From: Hyphomonadaceae bacterium
GTDB taxonomy: Bacteria; Pseudomonadota; Alphaproteobacteria; Caulobacterales; Hyphomonadaceae
Direction of reading: 5' to 3'
NCBI GenBank assembly: GCA_024743315.1
Contig: JANSWU010000003.1
Location: 62,001-126,000, forward strand
DNA: 64,000 nt
Shown: piece after piece, positions 55,316 through 62,988 of the stretch
Numbering within the stretch: the first letter of the stretch is position 1
How the letters are laid out: each line of letters begins with the position of its first letter
Position numbers and translations under genes: made by a program
Notes under the pieces: generated by a model
The model's database searches: none
Told to the model about the DNA's origin: nothing
The model's input: only the letters and a program-made list of their open reading frames with translations

Positions 55316-58300
55316 TCAAGGTTCCCCGAGCACGCCAGCAGAAAGATCAATCCCCCCGCCTTTGTCGGCGAGGTCCGGCGGGATCGGGATGGGCACGATC
55401 GCGAACGGAGACTCACCGTCAATTGTGATATCCTGGACAACAGGCTGCCCGGAAATCGTTGTCTTCAGTGTGTAGTGACCAGGCGCAACATTCTCGAAGC
55501 CGTATTGGCCAAATGAAGCCGAGTGCAAGGTCTGTGGCTGGCTGTCTTCATCCTGCGGGATGAGCGAGATCCACTGTCCTTCCAAACGGCGTTCGCCAGC
55601 ATCGGCTTGGCCATTGGCATTGTCATCGACAAAGATCGCTCCACGCACCTGGCCCGACAGGATCAGCGGGATGTCAACATCGGTGCGGCGGCCGCTGCCG
55701 ACGGTGACCCGCGGTTGCGCATTTTCGGGCACGAGATAGCCAAGCGGCAAGGTTTCGCGACTAACGGTCACCGCATAAAGTCCTTGCTTGATATTTTGAA
55801 TGGTAAAATAGCCTTCGCGCGACGTGTTGAGCCCGAGGCGGGTGCCAATCAGCATAACGCGAACGCCGGGGATGCCCGGTTCGCTGTCCTGACGAATACC
55901 ATCCCTGTTGCGGTCGAGAAACACGCGTCCGTTGAGCACGCCCTTCCCCTCATCCGGCAATCGGCTTGCCCGCGGTGGATTGAACCTCAAGGATCCCCGC
56001 AAACCGATTGAGAGATCTGACCGCCCCTGAAGGTCATCGGTGTAAATCGCGGTGAGCAAGGCATTTTCCGAGATCCGATAACGCGCTTCAATGGCGCCGA
56101 GATAACGTGTGCTCTCCGCTGCCTCATCATCCGCGGTAAAATCCGAAAAGGCCGAAAACCGCGCCTGGACAGAGAGTTTGGCCCCAAAAAGACTGCCGGC
56201 ATCCGCGAGCGCTGAAACGCCTGCGTTCACGCGGGTCTTGTGGCCGTCCCAATTCACCGTCGCATTCGGACCCACCTGCACCATCGCGCCTTTTTCGAAG
56301 CCTTTACGAAGTGGATTGGCCTGCGCCGTGGCAACAAATTGCTGGATCGCGGGCTCTTCCCCAGTCTCAGAATGCGCGTAAGAGGCCGTCACAGAGCCAT
56401 GCTTAAATCGCTGAACACCACGCACACGAACTGTTTTGGTGTCGATCCGCTCGCCGGAGCTGTCATCACTGTTTTGCTGCGCGATCACAGAGAGGGTTGG
56501 CCCGGTCTCACCGAGCTGCGAATTGACCGCAACGCTGAGATTGGTCGCGGTTTGAGGTTCTTCGCCGCCGGTGTGTCGGCCCGAGACGCGAGCACTCAGG
56601 GCAAGCCGATTGAACACGCCGATCTTTTGGTCAGCCCGCCAATTCGCGCCCAAAGAGACATTTGTGCGGGCTCCATTGCGCTGATCGAAAACCCCCTCGA
56701 ATGATGGACGATCAGCACCGCCAGCAAATTTCGCACCTTCATAATTGACCGAGCCCGTCAGACCGCTCTGCCGGTCAATCGCATAGTTTGCTGAGCCTCT
56801 CAGCCTCAGGTCTGCGCCACTGGCGTGGCCGGAGAAGAGCCCTAGATCGCCGGCGATATAGGCGGATTGCAAACCTCGCTCACGCTCATCGAAGTAAAAC
56901 GCCTTCTGACCATTTGCGACCAGCGACGCGTTGCTGCCATCTTCCGAAATCGCTGCCGCGACGCCAATATCCTGTGCCTGGTCTTGTGAGACCAAGCGAC
57001 CGCCTGCAGCGAAGCCACCGAATTCCGGAACAGACACCTCAGCGCTGTCCTGGCTCGCGCCCGTGAGCGGGGCGCCTGCAGCAATCGCAACGATCGAGCC
57101 ATCTTCGCGTTGGGTTCGCCACGATGCGCCGCGAATGCGGCTGGCGCCAACGCCGGACAATTCCCGGAACGCAGACGAATAATCGCCAACCGTTGCGTTC
57201 CAACCCTCAAGCGAGGCAATATCAACCGACGCCCATCCCGGTTGCTGGGTGGCCAAATTGTCGATACCGCCGGCCGTTTCGACCTGGGCGCGGAAATTAT
57301 ACGTACTCCAGTGGCCCTGCAGCTCAGCGCGCAAGGGCCCGCGATCGCTGAGAAAATAAGTCAAAGTTTCAAGCGTCAGCGGCGTGTCCTTGGCTTCGTC
57401 AGCGATATCGACTCCGGGCAAGGCCGTGCTGGTCAGGCGATTGTCTAAAGTAACCTCCACCCGATTGGTCATTGGAACCAGTTTGATATGCGTGCCGGTC
57501 AGGGCCTCAACCGCACCAAAAGGCAGGATTAGAAGATCGCGTTCAGCGAGCTGCATATCCGGCGTAATGCCTCTCGGCGTCGTGTTGACAGAGACAAGAC
57601 CCGTTGCGAGCTCAAGGTTGATATTAGCCTGATCCTGCTGTCGCCGGACCGTAATCGTCCCACCTGTCACGTTCATTTCATGCCCCAACGCGTCCACAAC
57701 CGGCTGTAATGGCACGAGCAAGACCGGTCCCACTGTCCGTGGCTCATTGCCAAACGTGTCGATCGGCACGCCATCGACCCAGAGTTCCAGCCCGAATTTC
57801 GGCTTCAGACGCTCATCCAGTGCGAGCACCGTCCGGCCTTGAGCATCTTCAGACGCATGCGTGCCAGTCATGATCGTTACGGCATTGAGATTGATCCATG
57901 GATCGGCAGTCTCACGTGGTTCAAACCCAGGAAGTTTGCCAAGAACGGTCTTGTTGGAACGCACCTTGCCGTCCACCATATTGATGGACATCAGAGCGCC
58001 ATCCTGAACACGATGATATCCAAGCAAGGTCTCGTGCAGCTCCACCCGACTCTTAAGCGGTGCGGCGATATCCGTCAGGTTGAACCAACGTTCCGAGTCA
58101 CTGATCTGCCGGGCCCGGACTGAGACCAGCTCCCCCTCGATGATCATATCTTCATGTTCAATGCTGATCGCGCTCTCTGGCGCTGGCGCCAGCACGACTT
58201 CATCGGAGGAGCTTTCAATTTCAATCCGATCCGGACTTTTGGTCTCGGTGAGTTCAGTATGTGACGCAGGTGCAACCGACTGCGCGCCAGCGCTCAACCA

Positions 58301-58354
58301 AGCACTGGCAAAAACGGCAGCCGCCGCGATCAGAAGACCGGTCCTAAAACGCAT
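55316..58354 (-). CDS. Large usher-like outer-membrane protein with Cu-amine-oxidase-N-like and SdrD-B-like domains
   Basis: A 1012-residue exported protein (signal FRTGLLIAAAAVFASAWLSAGAQ). After an acidic linker, residues about 75-310 contain two repeats resembling the copper amine oxidase N-terminal domain (VLLVPLQPVVDALGHEMNVT and DLLILPFGAVEALTGTHIKLV). Residues about 330-800 have the alternating pattern of a large beta-barrel (many G-x-aromatic strands). The C-terminal part has two SdrD-B-like modules with calcium-type loops (FLDRNRDGIRQDSEPGIPG and FVDDNANGQADAGERRLEG). The architecture recalls chaperone-usher outer-membrane proteins. It follows a small secreted protein by 21 bp, probably its client or partner. 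The function is unproven. Confidence 0.7.
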   Translation of the reverse strand: MRFRTGLLIAAAAVFASAWLSAGAQSVAPASHTELTETKSPDRIEIESSSDEVVLAPAPESAISIEHEDMIIEGELVSVRARQISDSERWFNLTDIAAPLKSRVELHETLLGYHRVQDGALMSINMVDGKVRSNKTVLGKLPGFEPRETADPWINLNAVTIMTGTHASEDAQGRTVLALDERLKPKFGLELWVDGVPIDTFGNEPRTVGPVLLVPLQPVVDALGHEMNVTGGTITVRRQQDQANINLELATGLVSVNTTPRGITPDMQLAERDLLILPFGAVEALTGTHIKLVPMTNRVEVTLDNRLTSTALPGVDIADEAKDTPLTLETLTYFLSDRGPLRAELQGHWSTYNFRAQVETAGGIDNLATQQPGWASVDIASLEGWNATVGDYSSAFRELSGVGASRIRGASWRTQREDGSIVAIAAGAPLTGASQDSAEVSVPEFGGFAAGGRLVSQDQAQDIGVAAAISEDGSNASLVANGQKAFYFDERERGLQSAYIAGDLGLFSGHASGADLRLRGSANYAIDRQSGLTGSVNYEGAKFAGGADRPSFEGVFDQRNGARTNVSLGANWRADQKIGVFNRLALSARVSGRHTGGEEPQTATNLSVAVNSQLGETGPTLSVIAQQNSDDSSGERIDTKTVRVRGVQRFKHGSVTASYAHSETGEEPAIQQFVATAQANPLRKGFEKGAMVQVGPNATVNWDGHKTRVNAGVSALADAGSLFGAKLSVQARFSAFSDFTADDEAAESTRYLGAIEARYRISENALLTAIYTDDLQGRSDLSIGLRGSLRFNPPRASRLPDEGKGVLNGRVFLDRNRDGIRQDSEPGIPGVRVMLIGTRLGLNTSREGYFTIQNIKQGLYAVTVSRETLPLGYLVPENAQPRVTVGSGRRTDVDIPLILSGQVRGAIFVDDNANGQADAGERRLEGQWISLIPQDEDSQPQTLHSASFGQYGFENVAPGHYTLKTTISGQPVVQDITIDGESPFAIVPIPIPPDLADKGGGIDLSAGVLGEP

Positions 58355-58375
58355 CGAAACCCGAAACGGGGCGCT

Positions 58376-58795
58376 TTAGCCTTGGCAGGCCTGCTGCGAA
58401 GCGATCAGAGCGGCGCAGACGCCGCCTGTCTGACACGCCCGGTCGATCTCTGCGGAAAAACGCTGCACGCCGCCACGTCCATTTGACGTCACGGTAATTG
58501 TCGGCGACGCCGCATTGGTGTCGATTTCGAACAATTGATCCAGCGTCGCGAGCCCGCGGCCGATCGAAACCAGTTCAATCGTGTGCGAGACCCACGTTGT
58601 CCCGGTCTGGACGGCAGGATCGAGCGCTTTCAGGCACGGCCCGGTCATCCACAGCGCGCCTGTATCTTCGTCGAGCAGAAACCCGCTCTGATTGTCTGAA
58701 AATCCGATCCATAGGTCGGAATCGCGCAAATCGGCGTACGCCGTTTGCGTTTGAGCCACCGCCAGCGCGGCAAGCCCAGTCATAGCCCATCTCAT
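58376..58795 (-). CDS. Small secreted protein paired with the usher-like gene
   Basis: A 139-residue exported protein (signal MRWAMTGLAALAVAQTQTAYA). The mature part is beta-rich with four cysteines (GPCLKAL, RACQTGGVCAAL, QQACQG), able to form two disulfides. No family is recognised. It is the first gene of a two-gene unit; the 21-bp gap to the usher-like gene suggests joint expression and perhaps that it is the exported subunit. Confidence 0.7.
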   Translation of the reverse strand: MRWAMTGLAALAVAQTQTAYADLRDSDLWIGFSDNQSGFLLDEDTGALWMTGPCLKALDPAVQTGTTWVSHTIELVSIGRGLATLDQLFEIDTNAASPTITVTSNGRGGVQRFSAEIDRACQTGGVCAALIASQQACQG

Positions 58796-59004
58796 TTAAA
58801 CCACCATCGGTATTTTTTGTTATGAGCAGAGCTTAGGCGTTTATGGTTAATATCACCCTTACTCAGCCAGCCACGACTGCGTTTGGAGGACGGTGCAGCT
58901 TACAAATGCGTGCTTTCCATCGCATGGGACAGATTTGCCGATTGCCTCAGCTCCAAATTCACGCATTATACTCTCGTTAATTGGAACTAAAGGACCGTTT
59001 TTAA

Positions 59005-59547
59005 ATGATTTTTTCTGCTAGATATGTCGTTGCATCGAGCGCTGCACTGGCTTTGGCCGCCTGTGGCGGCGGTGATGCGGCTGATCCAGCTCCAACCGAT
59101 AGTTCAACACCTGCTCAAAGCACCACGGAAACCACTTCAACAGAAACACCAATTTCAGCCCCAGCAGAAACAGTTGAAATCTCTGTTTCAGAAGCGTTTG
59201 CAGCGCTACCTGAACCGTACAAAAGTGCAGATTATGATCGTGGACGTCGAACCTACAAGCTTTGTCAGTCCTGTCACACTCTGAATGAAGGCGGCCCCAA
59301 CCTGGTTGGACCGAACCTGTATGGCATGTTCGGGCGCGGAATTGGCGCGGTGGAAGGCTTCAACTATTCGAAAGCCGTGCAGGACTCAGATATTATTTGG
59401 ACCCCCGAGATTCTGGCTGAGTGGCTGGAAAGCCCGCGCAATTTCCTACCGGGCAACAATATGAGCTTCGCAGGGGTTCGAAAGCCAGAAGATCGGACAG
59501 CCGTGATCGCCTACATCATGTCGGAAACTGGGTACTCGAGCGAATAA
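59005..59547 (+). CDS. Lipoprotein c-type cytochrome
   Basis: A 180-residue cytochrome c of the class I type. The N-terminal signal ends in a lipobox (ALALAACGGG), then a Thr/Pro/Ser/Glu-rich linker (about 30-68) tethers the haem domain. The haem motif is CQSCH at residues about 89-93, and the distal Met is probably in NNMSFAGVRKPEDR. GRGIGAVEGFNYSKAV and YIMSE fit cytochrome c2/c550-like folds. It stands alone, so its electron partners are unknown. Confidence 0.9.
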   Translation: MIFSARYVVASSAALALAACGGGDAADPAPTDSSTPAQSTTETTSTETPISAPAETVEISVSEAFAALPEPYKSADYDRGRRTYKLCQSCHTLNEGGPNLVGPNLYGMFGRGIGAVEGFNYSKAVQDSDIIWTPEILAEWLESPRNFLPGNNMSFAGVRKPEDRTAVIAYIMSETGYSSE

Positions 59548-59557
59548 ATTTGCCTGC

Positions 59558-60241
59558 TCAAAACTGATTGGCGACGGCCAGGAAGATGCTTTCTTCCTGG
59601 AATGCGCCGCCGACTTCCTGGCGATAGCCAAACGAGAAATCCGCAAGATCCGTGCGCCACATTAGCTCGGACTGGATTTTGTAGGATTGCGCATTCGGCG
59701 ATCCGCGCTCGATCCAGACCTGCGTGATGTTCCAGATATTCTCTGAAACCTGGCGCCCAAATCCAGCGTCAAAGCGCTCACGTTGACAGGCATCATAATA
59801 CCGCCCGGCGATTTCGCCGAAGGCATACGCTTCTCGATCGCGCCACATCCCGGACCAAGCCAATCCGGTTCGGGCTTCTAGCCCAAGCGAGTCACACCCA
59901 TTTCGCCCACCAATCGCCGCGCCCTGCAAGGCGCCGACCTCACCCGCGGCCGTGAAGGATCCGAAGCGCCAAATTTGGCGCCTGACCGTGGCGCGCCAAC
60001 CATCACTGTTGAAATCAGGCGCGTCGCCATATTGGATACGTTCAGTCTTAAAGGTCAGTGTCCAATCCGGACGGGCGCCATATTCGGCATAGGCGTCGCT
60101 GCGAATGCCGCTCAATCCCTCGACGACCTCATCGGCGACCGAAACCCGCGCATATAGCGATCCCTCCTCCTGAATCCATGGCGCTGCCGCAGCCTGAGGC
60201 CACGACAGCGCGCATGATAAGAGAAGCAGGGTTTTGCTCAT
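59558..60241 (-). CDS. Probable outer-membrane beta-barrel protein, unknown
   Basis: A 227-residue exported protein (signal MSKTLLLLSCALSWPQAAAA). The remainder has alternating polar and hydrophobic strands with many aromatic residues and ends in VANQF, an outer-membrane barrel C-terminus. Two cysteines (NGCDSLG and YDACQRE) may pair. No family is recognised. It converges with the cytochrome gene and lies 40 bp from the end of the marR-type gene on the same strand. Confidence 0.7.
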   Translation of the reverse strand: MSKTLLLLSCALSWPQAAAAPWIQEEGSLYARVSVADEVVEGLSGIRSDAYAEYGARPDWTLTFKTERIQYGDAPDFNSDGWRATVRRQIWRFGSFTAAGEVGALQGAAIGGRNGCDSLGLEARTGLAWSGMWRDREAYAFGEIAGRYYDACQRERFDAGFGRQVSENIWNITQVWIERGSPNAQSYKIQSELMWRTDLADFSFGYRQEVGGAFQEESIFLAVANQF

Positions 60242-60281
60242 CCCAAATATAAATAAAATATTCGGGACGAGGTAAACTTAT

Positions 60282-60797
60282 CTATAGTTGAAAACGGATT
60301 TGATCTGTCCAAAACCTTTCGAGACGAGACACCGTCTTGTTCAGCTGACTAAGATCATCCTGACGCACGCTCGCGGTTGGCTCGAGCGCTGTTGCTTGAC
60401 GCTCAAACAGATCCACCACGCGCTGGCGGACTTTGTGACCGCGCTCTGTCAATTTAAGGCGCACGGTGCGCTTGTCACGCTCCGAGCGCGACTGGATGAG
60501 ATAGCCACCCTCTTGCAGTTTCTTGACATTATAAGACAGGCTGGTGCCTGCGAATGCACCGCGAGACCGCAGAGCAGAGGCTGGGGTTTCGTCTTCGCCA
60601 ATTTCATAAAGCAGAAGCGCTTGCACACCAGTGAGATGACGTTCACCGCCACGCTCAAGATCGTCTTTCACAACATCGTGGAGACGGCGATGTGCCTGCT
60701 CCAGAAGCGAAAGAGATTTTACGAAAGATTCAGCGACGCTCACAGGCTCGCTCACGGCCTCAGCCGCGCCATAGGACATTGTCATTACCATCACCAC
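60282..60797 (-). CDS. MarR-family winged-helix regulator
   Basis: A 171-residue regulator with an N-terminal helix (SVAESFVKSLSLLEQAHRRLHDVV), the winged helix at about 55-115 (LTGVQALLLYEIGEDETPASALRSRG, SLSYNVKKLQEGGYLIQSRSERDKRTVRLKLTERG) and a C-terminal dimerisation helix. Several in-frame starts exist (GTG 60797, ATG 60788 or ATG 60779); none has a strong ribosome site. The group resembles LdtR-like alphaproteobacterial regulators of envelope genes. It is divergent from a membrane-protein gene, which it may control. Confidence 0.87.
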   Translation of the reverse strand: MVMVMTMSYGAAEAVSEPVSVAESFVKSLSLLEQAHRRLHDVVKDDLERGGERHLTGVQALLLYEIGEDETPASALRSRGAFAGTSLSYNVKKLQEGGYLIQSRSERDKRTVRLKLTERGHKVRQRVVDLFERQATALEPTASVRQDDLSQLNKTVSRLERFWTDQIRFQL

Positions 60798-60820
60798 TCA
60801 ACTTTTGTTGTAGTTTGAGT
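60796..60820. promoter_or_regulatory. Inverted repeat at the marR-type start
   Basis: ACTCAA and TTGAGT are perfect 6-bp arms spaced by 13 bp; the inner CAACTTTTGTTG is itself a 4-bp-arm repeat. It covers the upstream edge of the regulator gene in the divergent gap and is a natural autoregulatory operator candidate. Confidence 0.4.
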
Positions 60821-60949
60821 AGATTTACAGGCACGAACCTTATATATCGTTAAGCACATCTTGTTTTCGACTTGTTTTGGTTAACAAAACCGGCGAAAAA
60901 GTTACTTTTGGGGACCAATTCGCGAGAAATCGCGAGAATTGGAGTCTCC

Positions 60950-61453
60950 ATGCTTAAAAAATCTATTGCGGCCACAACCATCAGCCTTGCCATTGCTGAC
61001 ACCATGATGTTGGCTTTTGCTCAAAATGAAGCCTCTTTTGACTCCGGACATGGAGCGCTGCAGCGTTTCGATGCAGCAGGCATAGCGGCGACGCCGCTCT
61101 GGGTGCAGATCTGGCTGACCTTTCTTGCCATCACCTTCCTTTCCAGTCTCTTCTTCATCAGAAAACACGCCATCGCGCGTTGGGCCATTGGCGGCATACT
61201 TCTGTCTGTCCCGCTCACGCCGATCATCGCTCGATCGCTTGGATTCCCGTTTTTGGGCGGCGCCATCGCGATTGGGCACATCGTGTTCTGGAGCCCCGCT
61301 TTGGTCCTGCTGCTGATAAAAAGGCCCTTCCTCGATGAGACCAATAGTCTGCCTTATCGAATCTGGTCAGCTGCGATGACCTTTGTCATCGCCTTCTCTT
61401 TTATATTCGATATCAGAGACTCGATCATCTATATCGGGCACTTTGCCGCCTGA
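60950..61453 (+). CDS. Multi-helix membrane protein, unknown
   Basis: A 167-residue integral membrane protein. The N-terminal hydrophobic stretch (SIAATTISLAIADTMMLAFA) may be a signal or first helix; four more helices follow (TPLWVQIWLTFLAITFLSSLFFI, WAIGGILLSVPLTPIIA, IAIGHIVFWSPALVLLLI, AAMTFVIAFSFIFDI). The ATG at 60950 has GGAG 5 nt upstream; a 26-codon extension lacks a ribosome site. A direct repeat CGCGAGAA occurs twice, 10 bp apart, in its leader. It is divergent from the MarR-type regulator. No family is recognised. Confidence 0.7.
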   Translation: MLKKSIAATTISLAIADTMMLAFAQNEASFDSGHGALQRFDAAGIAATPLWVQIWLTFLAITFLSSLFFIRKHAIARWAIGGILLSVPLTPIIARSLGFPFLGGAIAIGHIVFWSPALVLLLIKRPFLDETNSLPYRIWSAAMTFVIAFSFIFDIRDSIIYIGHFAA

Positions 61454-61465
61454 CGCGTCTCCTGC

Positions 61466-61891
61466 CTAACCGCCGAGTGGGGTTCCTCGCGCAGCCCAGG
61501 CAGCGACCTCCCCATCGGCGACGGCAGCGACGGCTTTCCAGCGTCCGTCAACCCGTTGCAGAATGTAAGCCGCTGTCCAACCCGCAATCTGAGCGCCATG
61601 CTGGTCCAGCATCCTGTCTTTTACGGTCAGACTAATGGCTGTCTCGCTCATCGGGAGCACGGCGTCGACCTTGCGCTCAACCGTCTGCACATTCTGGTTT
61701 TGGTAGAAGCTGAGGAGCCGCGCCGTGTTCTTTTCAAAATGCTCGGCCGATGTGAAGGCGAAGGATTTGCCCGCTTGCGTGGTCAAAGCTGGAAAGGTCC
61801 AATGCGCGGCAATGCACGCCGCATCCCATGCCATGAAGGCACTGATATAAGAGGCGCACCAGTCTTCGAGCTCTGATCTGAGATCACTCAA
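61466..61891 (-). CDS. NTF2-like (SnoaL/DUF4440-type) protein
   Basis: A 141-residue single-domain protein with the cone-shaped NTF2 pattern: an N-terminal helix (LEDWCASYISAFMAWDAACIAAHW), the middle SFAFTSAEHFEKNTARLLSFYQ and closing strands with WTAAYILQRVDGRWKAVAAVAD. Its start overlaps the end of the hydrolase gene upstream, so the two are co-transcribed. Substrate or binding role is unknown. Confidence 0.75.
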   Translation of the reverse strand: MSDLRSELEDWCASYISAFMAWDAACIAAHWTFPALTTQAGKSFAFTSAEHFEKNTARLLSFYQNQNVQTVERKVDAVLPMSETAISLTVKDRMLDQHGAQIAGWTAAYILQRVDGRWKAVAAVADGEVAAWAARGTPLGG

Positions 61892-62945
61892 AACTCAACT
61901 CATCCTCACCCAGGGGCGCGAAGTATCGGTCCACGTCCGCGTCGCTGACGCCTTCCAGTGTTGCCGGAGACCAAGCTGGTTTGTGATCCTTATCGATGAT
62001 CACTGCGCGAACGCCCTCAATAAAGTCCGGCGACTGCACCTTGCGCCACCCAATCCGGTATTCCATCTGCATATTGTCTTCGAAGGTCTCACACTTGGCC
62101 CCTTCGCGCACCTGGCGGAGCGCGACCTTGACCGTTTCCGGGGATTTCGTGCGGATCGTTTCGGCTTGTTTTGTGGCCCATTCAGACCCGTCTTCTTCGA
62201 GGCGCGCGAGGATATCTTCAGCCCGATCGCCGGAGAAACACACATTGATCATATCCATCTGCACTTCGAAACTGCCTGCTGGCACCGAATGGGTCAGGCG
62301 CGACAGGATTTCGCCGAGCATTTCGGCAGCGCCGGCCGAAAAATCGGCTTCTGCAATTTGCGCTTTCAAATTTGGGATCAGTTCTGACGGCAGGAAATGG
62401 GTGGCCACGCGTGCCGCCGCGACGTCGACGCCTTTGAGCCTTGCACCGGTCAACGCCAACCAGGTCCCCAGCTCACCCCGCAGCCTAGGCAAGAACCAGC
62501 CGCCGCCAACATCCGGGAACAGGCCAATCCCCGTCTCAGGCATCGCGAACAAGGTCCGCTCTGTCGCGATCCGATGCGATCCATGCACCGACAGCCCGAC
62601 CCCGCCGCCCATGGTTACGCCATCCATCAAGGCGAGATAGGGTTTCGGAAACGCCTTGATCGCGGCGTTCATTCGATACTCTTCGGCAAAGAAGGCTCGG
62701 GCTTCTCGGCCATCCCCCATGCCGCTTTCGCGCAGCATGGCGATATCGCCGCCGGCGCAGAACCCGCGTGTACCGTCGGCATGATCAATCATCACCATGT
62801 CGACGCTCGGATCCTGCGCCCAGACGCGCAGCGCGGCGAGAATGGTTTCACACATTTCTAGATTAAGTGCATGCAGCGCCTCGGGCCGGTTCAGCGTGAT
62901 ATAGCCCACGCCCCCTTCCGATCTTGTCAGGACAGTCTCAGTCAT
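61884..62945 (-). CDS. 3-hydroxyisobutyryl-CoA hydrolase
   Basis: A 353-residue crotonase-fold thioesterase of valine degradation. The oxyanion regions are RGFCAGGDIAML and ALMDGVTMGGGVGLSVHG, and the catalytic area is FAMPETGIGLFPDVGGGWFLPRL, which with the long C-terminus marks the HIBYL-CoA hydrolase subgroup rather than simple hydratases. The ATG at 62945 has GGGGA upstream; a 38-codon extension of the frame is rejected because it overlaps the region after the SulP gene and lacks homology. Overlaps the NTF2-like gene by 8 bp. Confidence 0.92.
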   Translation of the reverse strand: MTETVLTRSEGGVGYITLNRPEALHALNLEMCETILAALRVWAQDPSVDMVMIDHADGTRGFCAGGDIAMLRESGMGDGREARAFFAEEYRMNAAIKAFPKPYLALMDGVTMGGGVGLSVHGSHRIATERTLFAMPETGIGLFPDVGGGWFLPRLRGELGTWLALTGARLKGVDVAAARVATHFLPSELIPNLKAQIAEADFSAGAAEMLGEILSRLTHSVPAGSFEVQMDMINVCFSGDRAEDILARLEEDGSEWATKQAETIRTKSPETVKVALRQVREGAKCETFEDNMQMEYRIGWRKVQSPDFIEGVRAVIIDKDHKPAWSPATLEGVSDADVDRYFAPLGEDELSFE

Positions 62946-62988
62946 CTGTCCCCGGTAAACTGCGTACGAGCAAGGGTCTAGGGGTGAC

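Noticed and set aside
60902-60940. CGCGAGAA direct repeat in a leader as a riboswitch or toxin target
   Set aside because: Only two short copies, without a plausible stable fold.
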